From Thalassia testudinum (lineage: Eukaryota; Streptophyta; Magnoliopsida; Alismatales; Hydrocharitaceae), in NCBI GenBank assembly GCA_037157565.1, contig JAZHRO010000019.1:60944501-61008500 (forward strand): a stretch of 64,000 bases of DNA, written 5' to 3'. The notes under the pieces were generated by a model. It made no database searches, was not told the origin of the DNA, and was given only the letters and a program-made list of their open reading frames with translations. The first letter of the stretch is position 1. Every line of letters begins with the position of its first letter. The translations under genes were made by a program, and so were the position numbers. Of this stretch, positions 43,993-55,550 are shown in pieces.

Positions 43993-44460
43993 TCAAATAG
44001 AGGATCGAATATAATAAAGTAATGGGTAGTCAACATCCCGTATGCCACACATCCTCCCCTCTCCAGACACCACAACACAACCAACATCCTCCCTCAAGTC
44101 CCCATCCATCAAACACCACAAAGCATGATATTGTTCTGAGAGAAAAAGTTACATCCCACTCGTTCAACAAACAAAGAGGTGATAGCACGCTCAAGGTAAA
44201 GGACACCATCAACTGAGGCCATATCCTAAGAGAAAAAACTCAAATTCTTGGTTGAAGAGAGAGGCTCATCAAGTTAAAAATAAATAAATAAAAATAAAGT
44301 ACTAGAATAGAGGAGACGAATCTTTGGATGGTAAGAGCATCCCTTACGCCCCATTATATAGTGATGGCATTGGGAGTCCTTCACAACAAGGAGACAAGAG
44401 GCCCATCCACCTTGCGATCGAGAATTGAAGATGGGGATCTTGAATTCTGTCATGAGGCTA
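43993..44460. other. Spacer before Copia-3
   Basis: It may hold more of the minus-strand Copia relic (a stretch with LERAITSLFVERVGC near 44190), but no motif is decisive. Confidence 0.3.
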
Positions 44461-44465
44461 CATCC

Positions 44466-44872
44466 TATTGGATTTGAGAGTCTAATTGCATCAATTGAGA
44501 TGATTAATTCATTAATCTCCTAGATTCGTTCTCCTGAGGTAGTTTTCGATGACACCCAAGATTAGAGTGCACCGAATCTTGAAGGTGGATCGTCGTATCC
44601 TGGGAAGAGTTCGTCAAACCCCAACGCATCAGTATTGTGGGAGGTGATACCTTCCCTAAGAGAAGTCCTTAATGGGTGCTTTGATCGGAGTAATCTCTAA
44701 CCTTTCTTCGTTTTGTTTATTTGTGCTATTGAATGTTATTTGTTCTTTATTTTATTTTGGACGTTGCCAAATTATGTTTGACTTACTTGATTTAATATTT
44801 TTGATCTATGCGAAAACGTTAAAAATGCATATGTTTTGATTTATCTATTTCTTTTATGCGTTTATTTCAACA
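44466..44872 (+). repeat. Copia-3 5' LTR, internally deleted
   Basis: This copy of 407 bases joins the LTR start (TTGCATCAATTG) to the 3' part beginning near TTCGTTCTCCTGAGG. The missing middle includes the TATA box and the GGTCGATCAATT array seen in the 3' LTR. Confidence 0.85.
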
Positions 44873-44911
44873 ATCTTAGAGAAGAGATCGCTTAGATCTA
44901 AACTATTTGGG

Positions 44912-45715
44912 ATGTCGGAAATGACTTTTAAATCACATGTAGACTTATTTGGTATGCCTGAGAAATTTGGTGAGTAAAATTTCAAGAGTTAGCAATAATG
45001 CATGAGAATTTAGTTGATCACCATTGGTTTGATCTCGATGTTGGAAATTGCTTGCCCGATTTTGGATAAGGACAAAATCACTCCTGAAGGCCAAAAGGCG
45101 GAGGATGTGTGGAATGAGGGCAACCGTATTTGTCCTGGTTGCATGTTATTGGCATTGTCCAATGTGCTGTTTGATGTGTATAACACATCCACGTCCACTG
45201 CAAAGGGGCTATGGGAGGTGTTGGACAAGAAGTATAATACCGAGGATCTTGGTATTGAAAAATATTCTGTCACAAAATTACTTAAATTCCAAATGGCTGA
45301 GGGTAAATCAGTATCGAAGTTGGCACACAAATTTCTATTATTGCTCTATGGTTTAGTAGAAGCTGAAATGAAGCTTCTTGAGAAGTTTTAAGTCATGTTT
45401 ATCATTGAGAAATTTCTCAAATCTTGAGAGGACTTTGGGATGACTTTCAAGCATAGGAAGAGAAAGATTTCTCTTGCTGACTTGATGATAGCCATTGCTA
45501 TTGAGGAAGAGCATAGGAAACATAAACCTGTAATGCCTGTGGAGTCTAAGGTGAATGTCATGACATCTAAGGGCAAGAAGAATAAAAATAAGAATAATAA
45601 AAACAAAACAAAGGTCAAACCCAAGATCCTGAAGAAATTCAAGAACAAACCATGCTGGCACTGTGGGCAAGTTGGGCATTGGAAGAAGGATTGTCCTTCT
45701 AATAAAGCTCAATAG
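44912..45715 (+). pseudogene. Copia-3 gag
   Basis: Gag starts at ATG 44912 (MSEMTFKSHVDLFGMPEKFG). One or two stops follow; the frame then continues with AKGLWEVLDKKYNTEDLG, LKFQMAEGKSVSKLAHKFL and KISLADLMIAIAIEEEHRK. A lysine-asparagine-rich stretch and a zinc knuckle, CWHCGQVGHWKKDC (about 45653-45694), close it. Several stops lie in the same frame (for example near 44978 and 45389), so it is a pseudogene. Pol follows in the same frame after a stop at 45713. Confidence 0.88.
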
Positions 45716-45739
45716 AAGACCACAGATGGGAATCCTCAG

Positions 45740-46789
45740 GTGAATGTGAACACCAAGGAGGCCGGGCCTAGTGATGGGTATATCTCAATAAAACCTGAAC
45801 TCTATGTTATTCACGATCCTACTGAATGGCTCGTGGATACTGGAGCCAATGTACATATTTGTACTGATAGATCATTTTTTTCTTCCTATCAGGCCTGCAG
45901 TAGCAGGACTGTGAAGATGGGGAACGACTCTACCTCCAAGGTATTGGGATTCGGATGTGTCGACTTGAGGTTTTTCTCGGGGCGAGTTTGGACACTGCGT
46001 AGGGTGTTACACGTTCCTGCTATAAAAAAGAATGTTCTTTCTGGTTCCTTGTTAGTTAGAGAGGGTTTTGAATTAAACTTTAAATGTAATAAAGTTATTA
46101 TGTTGAGACATGGAATATTTTATAGAAAGGGGTATTTGACAGATTTTGATCTATTATTTAGAGTAAGATGTGATGTAGATGTATCATCTAGAAATACTTT
46201 AAATAATGTTAGTTTTCATTTAATTCAATCTATTTACAGTAATATTGAATCTTGTGATATATGGCATGGTAGATTGGGTCATGCAAATTTTAATTCTTTA
46301 AAAAAAATTATGAAATTAAATATGATTCCTCAATGCACCATAGATAAAACTAAGAAATGTGAGATATGTGTGCAAGCTAAACAAATTAGGAAGCCTTTTC
46401 ACTCTATTACTAGAGATATTGAGGTTCTAGATTTGGTGCACACAGATATTTGCGAGTTTAACGATGTGTTGAGTAAGGACAATAAAAAAAATTTTATCAC
46501 CTTTATAGATGATAGTAGCAGATGCTGCTATGTGTATTTACTTAAGTCTAAGGATGAGGCATTAAGTAAATTCTTCATCTTTAAGAAAGAAGCAGAAACA
46601 CAAACTAAGAAAACTCTTAAGAGATTAGGGTCAGATAGAGGAGGGGAATATATGTCCAACTTATTTGATGAACAGTGCCAATCTTTTGGTATAGTTCATG
46701 ACGTGACGGCTCCGTATTCCCGTCAATCTAATGGGATAGCAAAGCGAAAGAATAGAACCCTAACTGACATGGTCAATGTTATCTTATAA
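45740..46789 (+). CDS. Copia-3 protease-integrase open part (349 codons)
   Basis: This open stretch starts MNVNTKEAGPSDGY. The protease site is WLVDTGANVHICTDRS (residues about 31-46). The pre-integrase zinc domain has HGRLGHANFNSLKKI and CEICVQAK near residues 175-215. The integrase core shows LVHTDICEF, FITFIDDSSR and GSDRGGEYMS. At the third catalytic position the family has Glu in G(V/I)AER; here it reads GIAKRKNRTL, so the enzyme should be dead. The frame stops at 46787-46789 where integrase normally continues. It is a relic, although open. Confidence 0.88.
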   Translation: MNVNTKEAGPSDGYISIKPELYVIHDPTEWLVDTGANVHICTDRSFFSSYQACSSRTVKMGNDSTSKVLGFGCVDLRFFSGRVWTLRRVLHVPAIKKNVLSGSLLVREGFELNFKCNKVIMLRHGIFYRKGYLTDFDLLFRVRCDVDVSSRNTLNNVSFHLIQSIYSNIESCDIWHGRLGHANFNSLKKIMKLNMIPQCTIDKTKKCEICVQAKQIRKPFHSITRDIEVLDLVHTDICEFNDVLSKDNKKNFITFIDDSSRCCYVYLLKSKDEALSKFFIFKKEAETQTKKTLKRLGSDRGGEYMSNLFDEQCQSFGIVHDVTAPYSRQSNGIAKRKNRTLTDMVNVIL

Positions 46790-47155
46790 AGCTCAGGATT
46801 ACCTACTTACATATGGGGGAAAGCTTTGAATATGGCATGACATATTCTGAATAGAGTTCCCCTCAAACATAAGGAAAGTAGTCCATTTGAGATTTGAAGA
46901 AACATGAAACCAAGTTTGAAATACCTTAAAGTGTGGGACTACCTTGCAAAAGTGGTTGTCCTAGAACACAAGAGGAAGAAGTTTGGACCTAAGACAGTTG
47001 ATGTGTTTTTTCTGAGTTATATTGATAATAGCTATGCCTATAGATTTTTTGTTATAAAATATAAGATTTCAGGTATAGATGTCAGCACTACTATTGAGCT
47101 TCGCAATGCTACATTTTTTGAAGATGTCTTCCCTATGAAGACTGAATTACCTTAA
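46790..47155 (+). pseudogene. Copia-3 integrase C-terminal part
   Basis: After the stop the same frame goes on with KALNMAxHILNRVPLKHKES-like sequence, then MKPSLKYLKVWDYLAKVVV and the FGPKTVDVFFLSYIDNSYAY motif. This corresponds to the 'VWGCLAKV ... KIGPKTVDCVFIGYA' region of the family. Confidence 0.8.
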
Positions 47156-47335
47156 AATATGACTTCAGATGATTTAGCCACCACATCTGGTTTTATTCCT
47201 GGTCAAGTGGAATGGATGTCAAATGTAGGGGCTAGCTCTTCCTGTTCTGAACCCAATCAAGTAAAAGAGTCTGAACCTAGGAGAAGTAAAAGACAAAGAA
47301 TTGCCAAGGATTTGGGAAGTAATTTTATTACTTAC

Positions 47336-48552
47336 TAAATCGAGGGTGATCCCCCCACTTATCGTGATGCTATGGCTTCTTCTAAAGCTAAGCACTAGAA
47401 AGATGCCATTAAGAATGAGATGGACTTAATCATCTCTAATAGCACTTGGGAGTTGGTTGATTTACCTCCAGGGTGTTCTAGTATTGGGTGCAAGTGGGTG
47501 TTTAAGAGAAAACTTAGGCCTGATGAATCTATTGAAGAAAACAAAGCTAGACTTGTTGCCAAGGGATTCAAGCAAATAGAAGGAATTGATATTTCGATAC
47601 CTATTCTTTAGTAACTAGGAAAACTACTATCCAAATGCTTGTTGCATTGGCTTCTATTTATGATCTCACTATCCACTAAATGGATGTGAAGACCGCCTTT
47701 AATTCTTCATGGCGATCTTGAGGAGGCGATCTTTATGGACCAACCTAAGGGATTTGTAGCTCTTGAGAATGAGAAAAAGGTTTGTAAACTTGTTAAATCT
47801 CTGTATGGTTTGAAACAAGCACCCAAGCAATGGCATGAAAAGTTTGATAAGACTATACGGTCTTTTAGCTTTGTAGGTCACAAATTTGATAGCTATGTTG
47901 ACTCTATGATTAAGGGTGATATGTGTATTGTCCTATGCCTATATGTAGGTGATATATTATTATTTGGATCAGACATTAGAATTGTGAATGAAATTAAGTT
48001 ATTTTTGAGTAGTAAGTTTGAGATGAAGGATATGGGTGTTGCAAATGTGATCTTAGGCCTCAAATTGATTCGATCAGTGGAGGGGATAGCTATTTCTCAA
48101 TCTCATTATGTTGAGAAGGTTCTTGAGAAATTTGACTATGAAGATTGTAAGGCTGAAGTACTCCTTTTGTTTCATCAAAAACTCTCTATAAGAACAAAAG
48201 TGGAACGCCTATTTCACAACTAAGATATTCACATATTATAAGAAGCTTGATATATTTGTCTAACTATACTAGACCGGATATTTCTTTTTCCGTGTCTAAG
48301 TTGAGCAGATATACAAGTTGTCCTGACCATACTCATTTGGATGCCTTAGACCGAGTACTTAGGTACTTAAAGGAAACTGTTTCCCTTAATTTGCATTATG
48401 GTAAATATCCTTCAGTTTTGGAAGGATATAGTGATGTAAGTTGGATCGATCAGATAGAAGATTTTGGGAGTAATGGTGTTATAGGTTATGTCTTTACCCT
48501 TGAAGGCAATGCAGTCTCCTGGCGGTTTGCAAAAAAGCCCATTTTTGCCTAG
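47336..48552 (+). pseudogene. Copia-3 reverse transcriptase
   Basis: The stretch shows STWELVDLPPGCSSIGCKWV, KARLVAKGFKQIEGIDI, MDVKTAF (with a stop in place of the preceding Gln), MDQPKGFV and LVKSLYGLKQAPKQWHEKFD. The catalytic box normally reading YVDD is YVGD near 47940, losing one Asp. The thumb follows with KFEMKDMGVANVILGLKL and, after a frameshift near 48200, YLSNYTRPDISFSVSKLSRY and LRYLKETVSLNLHYGK. The beginning of RNase H (GYSDVSWI) is in the last part. Confidence 0.88.
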
Positions 48553-48932
48553 TCTACCTTTGAGGCTGAGCATGTGCTTTGAACACCACTGGGATTGAGG
48601 TTGTATAACTAAAGGGACTTCTTACAGAAATTCCTATGGTTGGTAAGCCAATTCTTGTGATATCTTTGCATTGTGATAGCATAATTGCTATAGCAAAGAT
48701 TAAGAGTTTAAAGTTTAATCAGAAAACAAGGAGACATATCCAAATCAGACTCAAGTCTGTAAGGAATTTAGTGTCTCAAGGAGTGATTGCTGTGGAATTT
48801 ATAGGATCCAAGGATAATATAGCATATCTATTTACTAAAGGACTTGATAGATCTTTAGTCTTTAAGTCTAGGCTTGGGATGGGACTGAGACCCATTGGGA
48901 GTTCACCTGTAGCAGCAACCCAACCTAACTGA
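48553..48932 (+). pseudogene. Copia-3 RNase H end
   Basis: After a TAG at 48550-48552 the frame shows STFEAEH, then a shifted part with LHCDSIIAIAKIKSLKFNQK, RRHIQIRLKSVRNLVSQGVI and DNIAYLFTKGL. These are the typical terminal RNase H motifs of Copia. The final open part runs past the real end to 48932. Confidence 0.8.
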
Positions 48933-49450
48933 GTGGAGATCCCACAAAGTAGGTGCAATGTGATAACAATAAGTTGTATGGGGAACTGGTTAGCACTCAT
49001 TGTTAGATGTTTTTGCATTTGAGTCCAATCCCTGGAAGCTTGGGTGCCTTAAGTTGCAAATTTAGGAAGAGAAAAGGCTCTGAATGGGTTCAAGGCTTTA
49101 TGATAGGATGTGAGTAGTGCATCCTTGGAGAATGCCACCTATGTAAGTGTTACTGTGGGCCGCAGGTAAGGGAATAGGGTCTTTCCCGATTACACTCATG
49201 AAACAGGATAGGGTGCATGGCCCAAAAGAGCACCAACCCTGAAGATTATCACCAAGAACTTCATTATGTTATCACCACTATACACCCCACATCAAAGATC
49301 TAGAGTTTAAGACTAGTTTTACTTTATTCTTGTGGTGGTGAAGGTGCATGACTTAGGTAAGGGTTCAAACCGAAAGGTACCTTTATTGAAAGTAGAGTGT
49401 GGTAACTAAGGAATTTATCGTTGAATTTCAACGATGAATTTGTTGGGGAT
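48933..49450. other. Copia-3 3' untranslated region
   Basis: No gene is seen between the RNase H end and the 3' LTR. A GTTGGGGAT just before 49451 may be the polypurine tract, but it is not a clean purine run. Confidence 0.45.
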
Positions 49451-50580
49451 TGTTGGATTTAAGAGCCTAATTGCATCAATTGGGATGTAATTGATAGATG
49501 GTGATGTCGGAATTCATGTTGAGATCAGTGAGATTTGGGAAAAGTTTTTAATCCCGTATTAGAAGTGGACAAGCATCTTGGTTGGTGTAAAAGGCTTCTA
49601 CCTCACATGGCTTGTGTAGCAAAGAGTGAGAGGTGGGGCTGGGGATCATGCACGCATGTGCATGCACCTCGCCCCGCTCTGGCTCAGGCTCAGACTCGGG
49701 TGAGAATCAATTTGGAACTTGGAAATTGGACTCTTTTGCTACGAATTTTTAATCTCATGATTTTGACCTAGATTGGTTGATCAAATAGTGAAATTGGTCA
49801 ACTGATTATTTTGGTCGATCAATGAATTAATTTTAGTCGATCAATTGGTTTGGTCGACCAAAAAGTTAAGTTTGATTGATCAATTTATTTTGGTCGATCA
49901 ATGGACTTAATTGGTCGATCAATTGTCGTATTTCCATAAAATGAGAATTTCCATAAATGTTTGGTCGTGGGCTCTATATAAAGGCCACGAAGGAGCTCTC
50001 ATTTGACAAACAATAGGAGTAGAAAAGCTCTCTCCACTTTCTCCCTTTTTCTCTCGTTCTTGTCTCTCTTTCTTAGTGCATTCGTTCGACGTGAGATTGG
50101 TAGAAAAATCTCCAATCACTTTTGTCGATCTTGCAAAAGGAGATTGAAAGATCCACGAGAAGTTTTTGGTTGATCAAACCATTAAATTGGTAGATCAATT
50201 GGGAATTTAGTTGGAAACCAAATTGTCTCAGCTTCGTTCTCCTGAGGTGATTCTCGAGGACATCTAAGATCGGAATGCGTCGAATCTTGGAGGTGGATCA
50301 TCGTATCCTAGAAGGAGTTTGTCAGACCTCAACGCACCAGTATTGTGGGGGGTGGTACCTTCTCTAAGGGAAGTCCTTCATGGGCACTTCAATTGGAGTA
50401 ATCTCTAACATTTCTTCGTTTAGTTTATTTGTGCTATTGCATATTATTTGTTCTTTATTTTATTCTGGATCTTGCCAAATCATGATTGACTTGCTTGATT
50501 TAATATTTTTCATCTATGTGAAAATATTGGAAATGCATATATTTTTATTTATTTATTTCCTTTATGCATTTATTTCAACA
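49451..50580 (+). repeat. Copia-3 3' LTR, full length
   Basis: This LTR of 1130 bases contains a TATA box CTATATAAAGGCC near 49973-49985 and the GGTCGATCAATT repeats upstream of it. It ends TTTATTTCAACA. Confidence 0.88.
49782..49925 (+). repeat. GGTCGATCAATT repeat cluster in the LTR promoter
   Basis: At least eight copies of (T)GGTCGATCAATT or its complement GGTCGACCAA occur immediately upstream of the TATA box. A comparable cluster exists in the LTR-like insert at 11290-11510. Confidence 0.8.
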
Positions 50581-50850
50581 CATACAATAGTTGCGAGAGA
50601 GCAATAATGGCTGTAAGAGAGAGGGATTTACATAGCTTTGGTGGAGGAGTTAAGGCCATTGTGTGATTCATTGGAGTAAAGGCAACTGTGATGACTCTCC
50701 ACTTGGCTACAAGCATAAGAATGGTAAATGGAAGGACACTAGTCTGATATTTCCATGGCTGCAAGCATAAGAACTAAGGAGGACCAATAATGGGTTGGCA
50801 CGATGATCGCGTTGAGAGAGGGTGCTCGGTGAGCGGCCCGACAATGGCTC

Positions 50851-51033
50851 AGGAAGACCATTACGTTGAACATGGTGCTTAGGAAGGGTTAAGGGAGAGG
50901 TGAGGGGGTTTAGGAAGACCATCGCATTGGACATGGTGCTCGGGAAGGGTTGAGGGAGAGGTGAGGGGTATTGGGAAGACCATCGCATTGGACATGATGC
51001 TTGGGAAGGGTTGAGTGAGAGGTGAGGGCATAC
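50851..51033 (+). repeat. 61-bp minisatellite, three copies
   Basis: GGAAGACCATCGCATTGGAC-type units begin at about 50851, 50912 and 50973. Each contains GGAAGGGTTGAGGGAGAGG. It is G-rich, with no gene. Confidence 0.85.
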
Positions 51034-51084
51034 GATGATGAGATTGGTGAGGGCAAAATGGGTTTTTGACCCTGTCAAGTCTTC

Positions 51085-51290
51085 ATGTGATGTTTGCAGG
51101 TGGGGTAAGAGAGATCATGGATTAACCTATGAAAATACATGGAATAACCCAAAAAATATCTTAACCCACATCAACCTCATAATGACTAATTATCCCTTGT
51201 TAAGTCCTCTTAACCTGGGTCAAAATATCCTCTACACCAAACTGGGTTAATCACAATTTTGATGGGTTATCCCACTTACCAAATTAGGCC
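51085..51290. mobile_element. Small MITE with a GGCCTAATTTGG end
   Basis: Read inward from the right, the end is GGCCTAATTTGGTAAGTGGG, followed outside by TAA. The left end resembles it weakly (TTTGCAGGTGGGGTAAG near 51091). The interior has TTAACCC and GGGTTAA repeats and no gene. The left boundary is approximate. Confidence 0.5.
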
Positions 51291-51529
51291 TAACATAATG
51301 AAATGACCCTCCCCCTACTCGGTTTAGCTCTGCCATGATCTAAAGGCTAGAGGTCTTAAAGAACTTTTTCTATCTTAGGGTTTACACCATCAGGAATATG
51401 AGATCTATCATGAAAAGAAACTATGAAGAATGCATAGAAAAGCTCAAATATCTTCATTGAAATGCTGGATAATAAGTAGATGGTCCATTTTTATTCCCTA
51501 TCCCAACTACACAAGATCATATCAAAATA

Positions 51530-52519
51530 CCCGTGGCTTTATTATATTGACGTTATCATTTAAAAGGTTCCTGGAAAGCAACTGAGTGAATACACCTTCA
51601 AATCCATCCCCATATGGGTGCGTATATCTAACCTCCATTCTGAATACAATTGTGAGTCCATCATCTTATCTTTGGTAAACCAAATTGGAGATGTTATTTC
51701 AATTGATATGGGGGAGGAGTCCTTGTACGAAATGTATATCAAGTTGAAGGTCCTATTTTGTGTTAATCGGCCAATGATCTCCATGGTCTCTCATTACAAT
51801 GAGGAAGATGGCACTACTAAGTTCTATCTTACATATGAAAAGAGACCAAGAAGGAGCACCTTCTATAGGAAGATTGGTCATGGATATGAGCATTGTCCTG
51901 AAAAGCTTATGAAGATGTCAGAGATAAGCACGCTGCCAAGCAAGGACATTAGATAGTTTCTCATGGAAGAGGTGAGGCCGAAGTACACTTAAGACATTGG
52001 GGTAAAGAATGCTTATGAGAAGCTTAGCCTTGAAAGGAAAAACTTGGTCTCTGCCACCAAATCTTCCACAGTAGGGTTCATGCATGCTGCTAGCTCTTGT
52101 AACATCTTTCCTTTTGATAATCAAATCAAAGGAAAATTTATTCTCTCTAGTCTAGAAATGCATGACCATGATGTGCTGATGCATGATTTTGTTGAAGGGG
52201 TGGGAGAAATTACACCAGGTCCTTCTAGAAGATTCCAATGCATGGAAGTACCACATGACAACAACCTCAATCAAGCCTTCTTTGCCCAAGATTCTGATCA
52301 CAGATTCAATGCTATAGGGAATGAAAGTCAAGTCATATGAGGTGTTGTGGGTTAGGAAACATTAGTGTTGTTGTACCTATAGGTATTGTCAAGCCAAGTG
52401 AGGAAGGTTCTTCTTATATCTTAAAAGGTAAATCCCCAATGATGCCATCCAAGAATGAAGAGGTGAAGGTCCAAGGCATAAACCTTTACACTCCCCTAAT
52501 GAGGTGTGGATTATCATAG
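51530..52519 (+). pseudogene. LINE ORF1 fragment (DUF4283 / zf-CCHC_4 type)
   Basis: The open part 51618-51956 reads MRISNLHSEYNCESIILSLV, GDVISIDMG and YEMYIKLKVLFCVNRPMISM, then YEKRPRRSTFYRKIGHGYEH with CPEKL. This matches the DUF4283 plus zinc-knuckle pattern of plant LINE ORF1, with the first knuckle Cys residues changed (STFYRKIGHGYEHC). A further open stretch to 52519 (MRCCGLGNISVV near 52337) may be the ORF1-ORF2 junction, where LINEs often begin ORF2 with 'NCRGLGN'. Nothing of the endonuclease follows. Confidence 0.6.
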
Positions 52520-55500
52520 CTAAAATGCCAAAGCTAAAAATTAGGTTAAACACTATCAAATTAACACAATAAAAGGGTTAACTATGGGAATTAAGGAAAA
52601 TGACTTAAAACACCAATTTTGTGTTAAAAATGCATAATTAGGTCACATTTGAGAGATTGTATATCTAAATATGTGAATAGATGATCCGAATGCCAATTGA
52701 ACACAAAAATGAGTTTAAAAGTACAAATTAAAGGATTGGAATATTTTTTAATATGTTCAATTCACATGTCATAAAAACTTCATTGCATTTTGACCTCATT
52801 AGGACCTTGGATTTAGTGTTTTTCATTTAGGTCCTTAGTACATATTCAAGTCTTCACATTATTTAAAGCTCATCAGGGACATATTTGCAAGCTTTGAGGG
52901 ACTGTTCTATAATGAAACTCTCCACTTATGGGTGTTCTTGCAATCTTTATATAGTTTCAACTATGGGCTTTTTATGCAATTTACCCAAAAGACTGGCAGG
53001 TCTCTTCTCTTCAGGTGTTCTTCTCATCAAGAACTCAACCAATGAGAGCCTTCCATTCCTTTCCCCATTGATCCAATGGTTGATCCTTCTCCAACCTATT
53101 GGAGTCAGTGCCTGTAGCTTTGCGCCTTCCTTTAGATCATATCTGACAGCTGTTCTTCAGTCTATTGCATCATGTGCCATCCAAATCTCCTGTGAGCCCT
53201 TGATCTTCAATGACCCTGACCCACTATCCCAACTCACTTGAGCTTCCCACTTCCTATATAAACACCTCCCTAGTGACCTGCGTAAGGTTACTAGCTCCCT
53301 ACCCCCTGAGCTGGTCATACGTCCTACCTCTAGCTCTACTTCTCCTTCCTCGGTACAGCGACCACATCTTCTACCTCAGTTCGTCGCCACGGCAACCCAC
53401 TGTGGATCCAGGGATCCCATTTGTCCACTGGAGTCTCCTTCCCCCTTCGTTGCTGAAGTGACCAATTGCATCCTAGAGGTCCCCTTTCATTTGATTAGAT
53501 TAGGATTTTTAATCATTTTCATAGGTTAGATTTACTACTTTTGTTAGATTAGATTTACATGCTTTCTTAGAATAGTTTAGATCATAATTCATCATTTGAT
53601 TGTGTTAGAATTAGGAGTAGATTAGCTTACCTTTTAGTTTCCCTCGATCAGTCCACTTTGATCAATCCTGATCAGAGAGGCGAATTCACCACTCATTGTG
53701 TTCATCTAATCTTCCCCCACATCTCACGATCACTTTCACATTGTTTCCTGTTCATTTTAATTCACTGATCACCTCACTCCATCAGAGCTACTGTGGTTTT
53801 AAAGCTCTTTAGCTTCTAGATCCTTAGTGCGCTCAAAACCAGCAAAGGGTCCTTCATGCATGTCATAAGACCATAATGGCTCTCCCATTGGTCTGAATTG
53901 CATATAAATCAATCGATTGAGCATGATTTGTTTGTTAGCATTGATCAAATGATTTCTGGATCAATTGAGTTTGAATTGGATTTGATCATTTGAATTAGGT
54001 TGATTGAAGCTTAATTGAGTTGATTGTAATGGCTTTGAGATTTTTCAATTAGATTTTCATCAATTGATTTCTTCACGCCCAAATTCCTCCATTAGTACTA
54101 CTCGTATTCTTCGCCAAGTAGCAGGAGCCATGAGAATCTGTTGCACGTATTTGATGCTCTTGCCATGATCTGATTAATTTAAGAGTATCATTTAAGATCC
54201 TTGAACACTAATCAATAGTGTGCAGGGTTCTTAAATGATTAGATCATTATGACGAACATACACTAATAACTCACTTGGGGTGACAACTTAAGTAATCCAA
54301 AATTGTTTTAATCCATTCATCAGGGTTTGAGCATTGATTGAGAGATTTGAATGAATGTTTGAGATTTATTTCCAAGAGGCTTTGATGTTTAATTTGCATT
54401 CTCATCTCATCGCTGTCTATGGCAAAAGAGAGAGATCAGATTAGGGATTTTAGGACTTTCTAGGCTTTGATCAATGTTTTGATAAGTTTTAAATCATTTC
54501 AGGAGTGATTGTGATTGGTCTTAAAATGATTCAAGTGAAATCTGGAGATCTGAGTTTCATTGCTCAAGTCTCAGGTTGATCTTGATGATTAATGATCTAA
54601 TTAAGTTTATAATGAGTGGAACAAGATTTTAAAAGGATTTCTTATGATTAGATAACTTGTTGGAATGATCTTATTGAGGGTCTTAGTTCACAAAGTAATG
54701 GTGAAGAGTTTTGAAAAATAGCAACATCTGCTGCTCTATCAGGATAAGTGTGAATGAGCATTTAACAATTGTTTCTAAAGGAATTTTGGCTAATCTGAAT
54801 TTATTATGAGCCTCTAAGATGAGATTGCTATGGATTTATTTTTAATTAGACTTTTAAGCAAGCTTTGGAATACATAGATCACCCCTCATTTTGGTTTGAA
54901 TCAGTTTTGGATAATGGAAGCTAAGTAACTGGACTAGATACAAACTTTAGATCATGATGTTAGTCAGATTTTTAGGTCTATGGAGTCAAGAAGAGTTTTT
55001 TACTTGGTTTAATATTAGAACAAGCTTTCAGCTATGTGTAGAGATTGTGTTTGAATCTAAAATGAGTTGTAAGCACTTGTAAATTTCATTAGGAATTTTT
55101 GTCAGCAAATAGAGCTTGACTAGCTGTGGAAAATGTTGTTTGAATTTAAAGTTAGTGCTAAACTTTGTTTATATGCTTTGATTTGATGGGATTTAATATT
55201 TAGAAGTTGCTAATGCTTATTCTGCTATTTCCAAAAATTTTATTTGAATTTTTGTGGCAGGAATTAATTTCAAATCATTTACAGCTTGTTTTCCAATAAT
55301 TTCCCTATAAATACCTTCAAAAATATAAAAATAATGTCAATAAATAGAAGAAATGTGTCTTGAGTTAGAGTAGAGTGTGTTTGAGATGTGTGTGAGTTTA
55401 AGTTTAGGTTTTGAGTCATTTAGTTTAGAGAATATACCTACAGAAGTTCTGGACCTTTCAGGTTTAGAAATAAAAATTCAAAAACAAAAAGCACCAAAAG

Positions 55501-55550
55501 AGTTCCCCTCTTTCCTCTCTTTACCTCCTCTTCCTCTATTCTTATAAAAC
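52520..55550 (+). other. LTR-like and internal retroelement sequence, no gene
   Basis: This resembles a long LTR plus leader: U3-like AT-rich sequence, a TATA box CTATATAAACACC at about 53254-53266, and then a C/T-rich transcribed-leader-like segment (53270-53470). It continues into AT-rich DNA with many TTGATTAGAT and TTGAGTTTGA motifs. No boundaries, primer-binding site or coding region could be fixed. Short Ser/Pro-rich open frames at 52885-53461 are not supported. Confidence 0.4.

Larger units (their letters stand above)
44466..50580 (+). mobile_element. Copia-3, Ty1/Copia element with unequal LTRs
   Basis: The 3' LTR is 49451-50580 and starts TGTTGGATTTAAGAG; the 5' LTR is 44466-44872 and starts TATTGGATTTGAGAG. 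Both end TTTATTTCAACA. Flanking CATCC (44461-44465) and CATAC (50581-50585) match at four of five positions as a target duplication. The 5' LTR lacks about 720 bases present in the 3' LTR. Gag and most of pol share one frame from 44912 to about 48180, interrupted mainly by single stop codons. The element is recognisable end to end but inactive. Confidence 0.88.

Noticed and set aside
45353..45712. Minus-strand open frame of 119 codons
   Set aside because: It is the shadow of Copia-3 gag, which has a clear zinc knuckle on the plus strand.
52885..53461. Two open frames downstream of a TATA box
   Set aside because: Short, low-complexity and overlapping, with no family resemblance; the context is an LTR-like leader.
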